A stretch of 64,000 bases of DNA from Litorivita pollutaquae (GTDB lineage: Bacteria > Pseudomonadota > Alphaproteobacteria > Rhodobacterales > Rhodobacteraceae). Position 1 is the stretch's first letter. Each line of letters starts with the position of its first letter. The stretch covers positions 124,001 through 188,000 of the forward strand of contig NZ_KZ826482.1 of the NCBI RefSeq assembly GCF_003205515.1, written 5' to 3'. Positions 54,682 to 63,153 of the stretch are shown here, in pieces. A model generated the notes under the pieces. It saw nothing but the letters and a program-made list of their open reading frames with translations, was not told the DNA's origin and ran no database searches. The position numbers and the translations under genes were made by a program.

Positions 54682-55746
54682 ATGAGCGACAAGGACATTG
54701 ACGGCCTTTTGACCGCGATCCCGCTGGCGGCGCTTTTGGTGGCCCCGAACGAACGCATTCTGGGCGCCAATGCGCGTGCCTTGGCGCTTTTGGGGATTAA
54801 CCTGCGCGGGCGACATTTCATCACCGCGATCCGGCAACCCGGAGTTCTGGATGCGGTCGAAGGCGTCATGAGGGACGGCCAGCTGCGTGAAACCCGCTAT
54901 CTGACCAATGATGGGGCACGCGATATGACCTATAAGGTCACGGTCAGCCATATCAAAACCAGCCTCGCCGAGGGTGTCCTGCTGTGCTTTGAAGACATCA
55001 CACATGTCGAGCAAGCCGGCCAAATCCGCCGCGATTTTGTCGCCAATGTCAGCCATGAATTGCGCACGCCTTTGACCGCGATGATGGGATTTATCGAAAC
55101 CCTGCGCGGTCCGGCCCGCGACGATGCGGCCGCCCGCGACCGGTTTTTGGGAATCATGGCCGGCGAAGCCGCGCGAATGGAACGGTTGGTCAAGGATTTG
55201 CTATCGCTAAGCCGTGTCGAGTCCGACGAACGCCTGCGCCCGAACGAACATGTGGACATCGCCGCGCTCACCGATTCGGTCTTTCACACGCTTGCGCCCT
55301 TGGCGCAGGATGCCGGTGTCACGCTGGTGCGCGGTGGCGACACCGCCGCAACTGAGGTCATTGGCGATCCCGATCAATTGCGGCAGGTCCTCTCGAACCT
55401 GATCGAAAATGCGATCAAATATGGCGGCGCAGAGGGAACCGTCACGGTACAGATTGCCCATAATGACAGCGAATCCGCCCTGCGCGGCCCGGGCGTCAGC
55501 TTTGCGATTTCCGACAGGGGGCCGGGCATCGACCCGCTGCATCTTCCGCGACTGACCGAACGATTTTATCGCGTCGACAGCCATCGCAGCCGCGAAATGG
55601 GAGGCACGGGGCTTGGCCTTGCCATCGTCAAACACATCATCAACCGGCACCGCGGGCGGTTGCGCATCGAAAGCGCGCTTGGCGAGGGCAGCACCTTTAC
55701 CGTGATCCTGCCTGCCGCGCCGCGTTCGGATCCCTCCGCGCCCTAG
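54682..55746 (+). CDS. phoR: Soluble PhoR-like sensor histidine kinase
   Basis: A 354-residue histidine kinase: PAS domain (about 8-105), HisKA with the phosphorylated His in NVSHELRTPLTAMMGF (near residue 123), and the ATPase domain with NLIENAIKYGG, DRGPGID and GTGLGLAIVKHI. It resembles PhoR of the phosphate regulon but has no membrane helix at the N-terminus, as in other alphaproteobacteria. No phoB, phoU or pst gene is in the window, so its partner lies elsewhere. Its stop codon overlaps that of the converging LysR gene in a shared CTAG. Confidence 0.85.
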   Translation: MSDKDIDGLLTAIPLAALLVAPNERILGANARALALLGINLRGRHFITAIRQPGVLDAVEGVMRDGQLRETRYLTNDGARDMTYKVTVSHIKTSLAEGVLLCFEDITHVEQAGQIRRDFVANVSHELRTPLTAMMGFIETLRGPARDDAAARDRFLGIMAGEAARMERLVKDLLSLSRVESDERLRPNEHVDIAALTDSVFHTLAPLAQDAGVTLVRGGDTAATEVIGDPDQLRQVLSNLIENAIKYGGAEGTVTVQIAHNDSESALRGPGVSFAISDRGPGIDPLHLPRLTERFYRVDSHRSREMGGTGLGLAIVKHIINRHRGRLRIESALGEGSTFTVILPAAPRSDPSAP

Positions 55747-56663
55747 CGCGGCAAAAGGTCTTCGTCTTCGGCCTGTGTCGCAAGCCAATCGCGGAACACT
55801 TCCAATGCGTTCTGCCGCGCCGTCTCGCGCGGCCAGACAAGATAATAGGCCCCAAGACTTTGCGTCGGACCGCCAAAGGCCACCTGCAACCGCCCCGCCG
55901 CCAAATCTTGTTCCACCAGATAATCGGGCAAAAGCGCCACGCCAAGCCCGTGAATGGCCGCCTGTGTGATGGTCGAAAACTGGTCATAAAGCGTGCCGGC
56001 GGGCAGGGCGGGCGCGGCCGCCGTGCCATCGCCTTGCCGCGCCAACCATTGCCGCCATGCATCGGGACGTGTTTCAATATGCAACAGCGGCAATTGCAAC
56101 AGGTCCGAAGGCTTGGTTATATCCACGGATTGCAAAACCTGCGGCGCACAAACCGGCACGACATATTCTTCCTTAAGCAATAAGGATTCTGTGCCCTGCC
56201 AATCCCCGCGTCCAAAATGAATAGCCGCATCAAAGGGCTCTGCGCCAAAGTTAAACGGTTTCAACCGCGTCGACATGTTGATCGTAACTTCGGGATAGAG
56301 CTTTGCAAATTCTGCCAAACGCGGCACCAACCAGCGCATGCCAAAGGTCGGCAAGATCGCCAAATTGAGCGTCCCGCCTTTGGGGTTCAGGGTCAATTTT
56401 ATCGAGGCGCGCGTGATTTTCTGCAAGGCCTCGCGCACGTCCGCCGCATATCCCGTGGCGGCGGGGGTCAACCGCATCCGCTTGCGTTCGCGCACAATCA
56501 ACGGCAAGCCAATCTGCGCCTCAAGCGCCTGTAATTGTCGGCTCACCGCACTTTGGGTCAGGTCCAATTCCTCTGCCACCGCCGTGGCGCTGCCCAGCCG
56601 GTCCAACGCTTCGAGCGCCCGCAACGACGCAATAGAGGGTAAAAACCGGCGCGGGGCGATCAT
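55743..56663 (-). CDS. LysR-family regulator, GcvA-like
   Basis: A 306-residue LysR regulator with an N-terminal winged helix (SATAVAEELDLTQSAVSRQLQALE) and a periplasmic-binding-type effector domain (about 95-300). It is divergent from glutaryl-CoA dehydrogenase with 135 bases between starts, the same arrangement as gcdR-gcdH in other proteobacteria, so it probably activates gcdH in response to a lysine or glutarate metabolite. Two dyads fit its operator (listed separately). Confidence 0.9.
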   Translation of the reverse strand: MIAPRRFLPSIASLRALEALDRLGSATAVAEELDLTQSAVSRQLQALEAQIGLPLIVRERKRMRLTPAATGYAADVREALQKITRASIKLTLNPKGGTLNLAILPTFGMRWLVPRLAEFAKLYPEVTINMSTRLKPFNFGAEPFDAAIHFGRGDWQGTESLLLKEEYVVPVCAPQVLQSVDITKPSDLLQLPLLHIETRPDAWRQWLARQGDGTAAAPALPAGTLYDQFSTITQAAIHGLGVALLPDYLVEQDLAAGRLQVAFGGPTQSLGAYYLVWPRETARQNALEVFRDWLATQAEDEDLLPR

Positions 56664-56713
56664 CTATGCGAAAACCTCATGAAGTGATGCGACAAATGCA
56701 ATGTTCATGGCGG

Positions 56714-56752
56714 TATAGCTCCTATAGAACCTCGATCAAGAGAAAATCTTGA
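56714..56752. promoter_or_regulatory. Likely LysR operators between lysR and gcdH
   Basis: TATAG-CTC-CTATA (56714-56726) is an exact dyad of the T-N11-A form typical of LysR regulators. A second exact dyad, TCAAGA-N5-TCTTGA, lies at 56736-56752. Together they sit midway between the divergent genes, as expected for recognition and activation sites. Confidence 0.55.
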
Positions 56753-56798
56753 CGCAAAACTCATGACTGGCCCGTCGGCCAGCCCAAGGGAGAGAAAC

Positions 56799-58022
56799 AT
56801 GACACAAGAAACACCGCACCTGCGCGCCAAAGACGCCCCCGATTTGAGCAGCTTTGACTGGCAAGACCCGTTCCGGCTCGATGAGCAATTGCGCGAAGAC
56901 GAACGTATGATCATGCAAAGCGCCCGCTCTTACGCCCAAGAAAAGTTGCAACCGCGCGTCACCGAAGCCTTTGCCAATGAATCCACCGATCCGGAGATTT
57001 TCCGCGAAATGGGCGCTATGGGTCTCTTGGGTGTCACCACGCCCGAACAATATGGCGGGCTCGGGGCGGGTTATGTGTCCTACGGCCTCGTTGCACGTGA
57101 AGTTGAGCGCGTAGATAGCGGATATCGTTCAATGATGTCGGTTCAATCCAGCCTCGTCATGTATCCGATTTACGCCTATGGCAGCGAAGAACAGCGGATG
57201 AAATATCTGCCGAAACTGTCGTCCGGCGAATACATCGGCTGCTTTGGCCTGACCGAGCCCGACGCCGGATCGGACCCGGCTGGCATGAAAACCCGCGCGA
57301 TCAAGACCGAGGGCGGCTATCGCCTCAAGGGGGCGAAAATGTGGATTTCCAATAGCCCCATTTCCGATGTCTTCGTGGTCTGGGCCAAATCCGAAGCCCA
57401 TGGCGGAAAAATTCGTGGCTTCATCCTTGAAAAAGGGATGAAAGGCCTGTCCGCGCCAAAAATCGAAGGCAAAATGAGCCTGCGCGCCTCGATCACCGGC
57501 GAAATCGTCATGGACGATGTGGAAGTCGGCGAAGATGCGTTGCTGCCGCATGTCGAAGGCCTCAAAGGACCGTTCGGTTGCCTCAACCGCGCCCGTTACG
57601 GCATCAGCTGGGGTGTGCTTGGCTCTGCCGAATTCTGCTGGCATGCTTCGCGCCAATACGGGCTTGACCGGCACCAATTCAACCGGCCTCTGGCGCAAAC
57701 CCAATTGTTCCAGAAAAAGTTGGCGGATATGCAAACCGAGATCAGCCTCGCACAGCAAGCCAGCCTGCGCGTCGGTCGGCTTATGGATGAGGCCAAGGCC
57801 GCGCCCGAGATGATTTCAATCGTCAAGCGCAACAACTGCGGCAAGGCGTTGGACATTGCACGCATGTCGCGCGACATGCATGGCGGCAACGGGATTTCGT
57901 TGGAATATCAAGTCATTCGCCATATGGTGAACCTTGAAACCGTCAATACCTATGAGGGTGCCCATGACGTGCACGCCCTCATCTTGGGCCGGGCGCAAAC
58001 CGGTTTGCAGGCGTTCTTCTAA
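56799..58022 (+). CDS. gcdH: Glutaryl-CoA dehydrogenase
   Basis: FAD enzyme that oxidises and decarboxylates glutaryl-CoA to crotonyl-CoA in lysine and tryptophan breakdown. The 407-residue protein has the acyl-CoA dehydrogenase segments [14 protein letters not shown] and [15 protein letters not shown], the substrate Arg region [12 protein letters not shown], and the catalytic base in [15 protein letters not shown]. The Arg in this setting and the conserved TYEG motif favour GcdH over other acyl-CoA dehydrogenases. Start at 56799 after AAGGGAGAG. The E1 gene follows by 86 bases. Confidence 0.93.
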   Translation: MTQETPHLRAKDAPDLSSFDWQDPFRLDEQLREDERMIMQSARSYAQEKLQPRVTEAFANESTDPEIFREMGAMGLLGVTTPEQYGGLGAGYVSYGLVAREVERVDSGYRSMMSVQSSLVMYPIYAYGSEEQRMKYLPKLSSGEYIGCFGLTEPDAGSDPAGMKTRAIKTEGGYRLKGAKMWISNSPISDVFVVWAKSEAHGGKIRGFILEKGMKGLSAPKIEGKMSLRASITGEIVMDDVEVGEDALLPHVEGLKGPFGCLNRARYGISWGVLGSAEFCWHASRQYGLDRHQFNRPLAQTQLFQKKLADMQTEISLAQQASLRVGRLMDEAKAAPEMISIVKRNNCGKALDIARMSRDMHGGNGISLEYQVIRHMVNLETVNTYEGAHDVHALILGRAQTGLQAFF

Positions 58023-58108
58023 GGCTTTGAAAATCGCCCCCGAGCGGACTTCGCAAGATCGCGGCGCGAGAAATTCGCGCCGCGCATTGGATCAGAAAGG
58101 GGCCGGCA

Positions 58109-60295
58109 ATGGACCGCGCAGACATCGTGCATCACAATTTTCTTCGCCGCGTCCGTGACGGAGATCTGCCTCCAGTCGGACCACTACCCGCCAAGGAGGC
58201 ACGATTGGACGGCGCCGCGCTGCTGTCGATCTTCCGTGCGCAAGTGCTCAGCCGTCAACTCGACCGGATCTCACGAAAAATGCAAGCGGCGGGGCAGGGG
58301 TTTTACACCATCGGATCTTCCGGCCATGAGGGCAACGCCGCGATTGCTGCGGCGTTGCGCCCCACAGATCCGGCCTTTTTGCATTACCGTGACGCCGCTT
58401 TTCAAATCGCACGTGCAGCGCAGGTCGAGGGACAAGATCCCCTCACAGATATGCTGCTCAGCTTTGCCTGCGCCGCCGATGATCCAATCAGCGGCGGGCG
58501 ACATAAGGTGCTTGGCTCCAAAGCGTTAAACATCCCGCCGCAAACGTCGACCATCGCCAGCCATTTGCCCAAAGCCGTCGGCGCGGCTTATTCGATTGGT
58601 CTCGCGCGCCGCGTGCCACCGATCGCGGCTCAATATCCCGCCGATGCGGTGGTCGCATGCAGTTTTGGCGATGCCTCCCTCAATCATTCCACGGCGCAAG
58701 GGGCGCTGAATACTGCCGGTTGGACCTCCTATCAAAATGTGCCTTTACCGTTGATTTTCATTTGTGAAGACAACGGCATAGGGATTTCCACCAAATCGCC
58801 CGCCGGGTGGGTGGCGGCCAATTTGCAGGCGCGGCCAGGGCTTGAATATATCTCTTGCAACGGTTTGGATATTGTCGAGACCTACGCCGCCGCGACCCGC
58901 GCTGCACAGATCGCGCGGGCGCGTAAGAAACCGGCTATCCTCCATACGCGTTGCATCCGTCTCTATGGTCATGCCGGGGCGGATGTCGAAGCGGCCTACC
59001 GGCCCAAATCCGAGATTGAAGCCATCGAAGCGCAAGATCCCTTAATCCATACGGCCGCACGGCTCATCGCAGAAGGTGCCGCATCTCAAGATGACATTCT
59101 GAAATTATATCAAGATATTGAAGCGCAAACCTCACGCACCTCTGAAGAGATCGTAACCCGCCCACACCTCAAAACCGCCGCGCAGGTGATGCGGTCAATT
59201 TTGCCTCCAGAACGTACCGTGCCACGGATCAATGCGCCCTCGGATGCAGAGCGCGCAGAGCGTTTCGGGGTAGCGGACATGCGCGCCATGGATGCGCCAC
59301 AACCGATGAACAAGCTGATCAATCTCGGCCTTTGTGACCTTATGCTCAGCTATCCCGAAATCGTCATGATGGGCGAGGATATTGGCCGAAAAGGCGGGGT
59401 TTACGGGATTACCAAAGGGTTGCAAACACGGTTCGGCGAAGCGCGAATGATTGATACGCTGCTCGATGAACAAAGCATTCTAGGTCTCGCCATTGGCACG
59501 GCGCACAACGGATTTGTCCCAATGCCGGAAATCCAGTTCCTCGCCTATCTACACAATGCCGAGGATCAAATCCGAGGCGAAGCTGCGACCCTGCCGTTTT
59601 TCTCGAACGGGCAATTCAGCAACCCGATGGTGTTGCGCATTGCCGGGCTGGGCTATCAACGCGGCTTTGGCGGTCATTTTCACAATGACAATTCTCTGGC
59701 GGTTCTGCGCGACATTCCGGGCATCGTGATCGGCGTGCCAAGCGATGGCGCCGAAGCCGTGCGGATGTATCGCGAAGCGGTGCGTTTGGCGCGCGAAGAG
59801 CAACGTGTCGTTGTGATGATCGAGCCCATTGCGCTTTATCCGATGCGCGATCTGCATGAGGATGGCGACGGCGGTTGGATGCGGACCTATCCGGATCGCG
59901 CTGAAACCGCGCCATTGGGCAAGGTGACGGTGAACGGGCAGGGTGACGATCTGGCGATTGTGACATTTGGCAACGGGGTTTACCTTTGCGAACAAGCGCG
60001 CCCCGACATCAAGGCTGATCTGCGCGTCGTCGATTTACGCTGGCTTGCGCCCTTGGCCACCGAAGCCGTACTTGATGCGGTCAAAGGATGCAAACGCGTG
60101 TTGATCGTCGATGAATGTCGCCGCACAGGCGGCCAAAACGAGGCGCTGATGGCGCTGTTTTCCGAACATCTGGACGTGCCGATCGCGCGCTATACAGCAG
60201 AAGACAGCTTCATCGCCACGGGTCCCGCATATGGTGCGACCTTGCCAAATCGCGACGGCATCATCCGCGCTGCCAATGCCTTGCTCAATCCCTAG
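58109..60295 (+). CDS. Fused alpha-beta E1 component of a 2-oxoacid dehydrogenase
   Basis: Thiamine-diphosphate E1 in which alpha (about 1-350) and beta (about 395-725) subunits are joined in one chain of 728 residues. The alpha part has the TPP motif CSFGDASLNHST...N and EDNGIGIS, and TSSGHEGN-type start text (IGSSGHEGNAA); the beta part has MGEDIGRKGGVYG, DTLLDEQSILGLAIGTA and QRGFGGHFHND. Best known relatives use branched-chain 2-oxoacids. Its position behind gcdH suggests a substrate such as 2-oxoadipate, the precursor of glutaryl-CoA, but that is inference. No E2 or E3 gene is nearby. Confidence 0.85.
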   Translation: MDRADIVHHNFLRRVRDGDLPPVGPLPAKEARLDGAALLSIFRAQVLSRQLDRISRKMQAAGQGFYTIGSSGHEGNAAIAAALRPTDPAFLHYRDAAFQIARAAQVEGQDPLTDMLLSFACAADDPISGGRHKVLGSKALNIPPQTSTIASHLPKAVGAAYSIGLARRVPPIAAQYPADAVVACSFGDASLNHSTAQGALNTAGWTSYQNVPLPLIFICEDNGIGISTKSPAGWVAANLQARPGLEYISCNGLDIVETYAAATRAAQIARARKKPAILHTRCIRLYGHAGADVEAAYRPKSEIEAIEAQDPLIHTAARLIAEGAASQDDILKLYQDIEAQTSRTSEEIVTRPHLKTAAQVMRSILPPERTVPRINAPSDAERAERFGVADMRAMDAPQPMNKLINLGLCDLMLSYPEIVMMGEDIGRKGGVYGITKGLQTRFGEARMIDTLLDEQSILGLAIGTAHNGFVPMPEIQFLAYLHNAEDQIRGEAATLPFFSNGQFSNPMVLRIAGLGYQRGFGGHFHNDNSLAVLRDIPGIVIGVPSDGAEAVRMYREAVRLAREEQRVVVMIEPIALYPMRDLHEDGDGGWMRTYPDRAETAPLGKVTVNGQGDDLAIVTFGNGVYLCEQARPDIKADLRVVDLRWLAPLATEAVLDAVKGCKRVLIVDECRRTGGQNEALMALFSEHLDVPIARYTAEDSFIATGPAYGATLPNRDGIIRAANALLNP

Positions 60296-60468
60296 ACACT
60301 AGAACAGCCCGCGGGGCCGGCGCGGCAAACAACACATCAAGAATGCCACCTAAGGTCCAGTAGAATATAAATAGATATCACATATCACTGCGTACAGTCT
60401 GATCCACCATTGTTACGCATAATCAGTATTATGTAATATAATTACCGATGCCGCGTGACCTAAGCCCC

Positions 60469-61734
60469 TTAAGCCTCAATCAAAATCGCCCTGAAATCAT
60501 TCACATTGGTCAATGTTGGCCCTGTCACCACCTGATCTCCAATCTGTTCGAAAAACCGGTGTGCATCGTTCTCCGCCAAAGCCGCCCGCGCATCAACATC
60601 TGCCGCACGGGCTTTGTCCAAGGTCTGCGGACCGATCACTGCACCGGCGACTTCGGCCGCACCGTCGACACCGTCGGTGTCGCATGCGATCGCCGTGATC
60701 CCATCCGCGCCGCGCAACGCCAGAGCCAAGGCCAGACAGAATTCTGCATTTGGACCACCGATACCATCGCCACGCCGCGTCACGGTCAATTCGCCGCCCG
60801 ACAACAATAGGACCGGCGCTGCGCCATCGGTCATGCCGCGCTGGATCTCGCAGGCCATTGCGGCCTGTGCCTGTGCCACTTCACAAGCTTCGCCTTGCAG
60901 CGCATCCCCTAGAAGACGCACATCGATCCCCGGTCGCATCTTGCGCGCCCACGCCTCGGCAGCGCGCAGCGATTGCACCGGCGCCGCGTAAATCCGGTTT
61001 TCGACATGCGCCAACCTTGGGTCATCCCGCCGCACGACGGTGCTGCCCTTGGTCAAAGCCTCGCGAACCGATACCGGTGCATCGATATGCCACTTTTCCA
61101 ACACTGCCAAAGCCTCGGCGGCAGCGCTATCATCGCCGACGGTCGGCCCCGAACCAATAAAGGCCGGATCATCCCCCGGCACGTCGGAGATCATCAAACA
61201 CAGCATCCGAGCCGGAAACGCCCGCGCCGCCAATTGCCCGCCCTTGACGCGGCTCAGATGCTTGCGCAGCGTATTCATCCGCTTGATGGGCGCACCGGAT
61301 GCCAATAAAGCGTTGTTAATCAACTGCTTTTCTTCCAAAGAGACGCCCTCGACCGGCGCCACCAGCAAGGCCGAAGCCCCACCAGATATCAGTGCCAAAA
61401 CATGATCTTGCGGACCTAACCCGTCAAGCATATCGAGCATCCGCACCGTTGCCGCCTGCCCTACCGCGTCCGGGACCGGATGCGCCGCTTCGACAATTTC
61501 GATCCCCTGACACGGACGCGCGTAGCCATACCGGGTGATCACCAATCCCTGACAGGGGCCCCATGCGGCCTCGACTGCTTCGGCCATCCGGGCGCTGGCC
61601 TTGCCGGCACCAATCACCACCAGCCGCCCGCCACCCTTCGGCTTGGGCGGTAGATGCGCCGCAAGAGACCGCATCGGATCGGCCACTTCGACCGCATGGT
61701 CAAACATCGCGCGAAGAAATTTATCGTTCTGCAT
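60469..61734 (-). CDS. Glycerate 2-kinase (TtuD/GckA, MOFRL family)
   Basis: Phosphorylates D-glycerate, mostly to 2-phosphoglycerate in this family, feeding the serine, tartrate or glyoxylate routes. The 421-residue protein has the DUF4147 domain (VVIGAGKASARMAEAVE near residue 38, then ISGGASALL and NTLRKHLSRVKGGQLA) and the C-terminal MOFRL domain (LSGGELTVTRRGDGIGGPNAE). Start at 61734; the frame is open further without homology. Stands alone between the E1 gene and luxR. Confidence 0.9.
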   Translation of the reverse strand: MQNDKFLRAMFDHAVEVADPMRSLAAHLPPKPKGGGRLVVIGAGKASARMAEAVEAAWGPCQGLVITRYGYARPCQGIEIVEAAHPVPDAVGQAATVRMLDMLDGLGPQDHVLALISGGASALLVAPVEGVSLEEKQLINNALLASGAPIKRMNTLRKHLSRVKGGQLAARAFPARMLCLMISDVPGDDPAFIGSGPTVGDDSAAAEALAVLEKWHIDAPVSVREALTKGSTVVRRDDPRLAHVENRIYAAPVQSLRAAEAWARKMRPGIDVRLLGDALQGEACEVAQAQAAMACEIQRGMTDGAAPVLLLSGGELTVTRRGDGIGGPNAEFCLALALALRGADGITAIACDTDGVDGAAEVAGAVIGPQTLDKARAADVDARAALAENDAHRFFEQIGDQVVTGPTLTNVNDFRAILIEA

Positions 61735-61968
61735 CAGTCTACTACCCGTTAAAGCGCATCTTATCTGCCCCTGATCCGCAAGAGCCACGCTCTTTAACCT
61801 ACCCTGCACCAAATCCCACCATAATGAAACGGCCCATCCATTGCCCCGTGCCGCACATCGCAAGACTTGCAGCACTGCTATAATAATGGTCAAATAGTTC
61901 TTCTCATGGTATTGCAAACGCGAGTCATGATCCGCGTCAGCGTGTGCGATCAATTTCAGGAGCCGAAT

Positions 61969-62724
61969 ATGCACCGCATCACCCATCTCGAAGATTTGAC
62001 CAATGCGCAAAGCATTGAATCGCTATGGGACATGCATTGCCGTCGAATGGACGACTATGGCTTTGATCGCCTGCTCTATGGCTTCACCCATTACCGCACC
62101 AACACCAGCCTCGGCGATCCCGACGATTACGTCATTCTCACCAATCATAGCGCCGCCTACACTGATGTTTTCATGGGGCAAGGGTTATATTTCCACGCGC
62201 CAATGGTGAATTGGGCCTTGGAGCATGAAGGTGCGGCCAGCTGGAACATGGTCCGCGACATGCAGGCCACGGGCACCATGACCGCCAGCGAACGCAAAGT
62301 AATGGAATTCAATCATTCCATGGACGTGACTGCGGGCTATTCGATAAGCTTTAAGTCAATCTCGCCGCGCAGCAAAGGCGCCATTGCCCTCACCGCGCGC
62401 AAAGGCATCAGCCAAGAGGAAGTTGACGCCACTTGGAAGCGTTTCGGCCATGAAATCCTGGTGATGAACAACATTGTTCACCTCAAGATTATGACCCTGC
62501 CCTATGCCGGTCCCGGACGCGGTTTGACCAAACGCCAACGCGAAGCCTTGCAATGGGTTGGTGACGGGAAAACCACGCAGGACATTGCGATCATCATGGG
62601 ATTAACGGCGGGAACCGTGGAAAAACACCTGCGCCTCGCGCGTGAGGCATTGAATGTCGACACCACGGCGCAGGCTGTGCTCAAAGCGGCCTTTCAAAAT
62701 CAAATGTTTGTGGTCGAAGCCTGA
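61969..62724 (+). CDS. LuxR-type regulator (LuxR solo)
   Basis: A 251-residue protein with an autoinducer-binding-like domain (about 20-165) and a GerE helix-turn-helix (LTKRQREALQWVGDGKTTQ, then GLTAGTVEKHLRLARE). Of the residues that hold acyl-homoserine lactones in LuxR/TraR, the Trp is Tyr64, the Tyr is Phe68 and the Asp is Ala77 (LYFHAPMV in place of DP); only the later Trp92 remains. No luxI gene is in the window. It may answer a different ligand or none. Start has AGGAG seven bases upstream; a longer frame begins at 61867. Confidence 0.87.
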   Translation: MHRITHLEDLTNAQSIESLWDMHCRRMDDYGFDRLLYGFTHYRTNTSLGDPDDYVILTNHSAAYTDVFMGQGLYFHAPMVNWALEHEGAASWNMVRDMQATGTMTASERKVMEFNHSMDVTAGYSISFKSISPRSKGAIALTARKGISQEEVDATWKRFGHEILVMNNIVHLKIMTLPYAGPGRGLTKRQREALQWVGDGKTTQDIAIIMGLTAGTVEKHLRLAREALNVDTTAQAVLKAAFQNQMFVVEA

Positions 62725-63072
62725 ATTAGGCACGCCCGCTGAAATGCCCCTCCGCTCTGCACGGAAAACAATGCTGCGTGGGCGCGGTTAGAATCGGCAT
62801 ATTTCGAATGAATTCGAGCCGCATCCGAGCCTTTTGACCACAAGGTAAGGTTTACCTGACTATCTTAACCTAACGTAAATAATGCATTCTAAACGAGTTC
62901 CGTGAGTGGTGGCCTAAGGCCTGGGAACATGGATGCAAACCCTTGTGATTTCAGGGCTCTTTGTGTTCTCCGGTGCAATCCGGAATTGTCGACTCGGGGG
63001 CGTATGTTCCGCTTTCGGGTCGACGCCCATCCTTTTCCGGCCGACCTCATCCCCAATGCGCCGGCGAGAAGG
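62725..63072. other. Intergenic region between luxR and tsf
   Basis: About 350 bases between converging genes with no recognised gene; a plus-strand frame from 62933 is crossed by the tsf terminator and looks like chance. It contains the exact dyad AGGTAA-GGT-TTACCT (62843-62857), followed by TTAACC and TAACGTAAAT text. Function unknown. Confidence 0.45.
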
Positions 63073-63109
63073 AAAAACGGCGCCGTGGATCTTCTCCACG
63101 GCGCCGTTT
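63073..63109 (-). terminator. Terminator of tsf
   Basis: A perfect 15-base stem, AAACGGCGCCGTGGA (63075-63089) with TCCACGGCGCCGTTT (63095-63109), five-base loop, and a T-run on the minus strand, 45 bases after the tsf stop. The strongest terminator in the window. Confidence 0.92.
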
Positions 63110-63153
63110 ATACGTTTTGTCAATCGCTTACAAAGCGACGTCAATCCAAAACA

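Noticed and set aside
60296-60468. Gap between the E1 gene and glycerate kinase examined for E2 or lipoyl-domain genes
   Set aside because: Only AT-rich non-coding sequence; no frame and no clear terminator stem.
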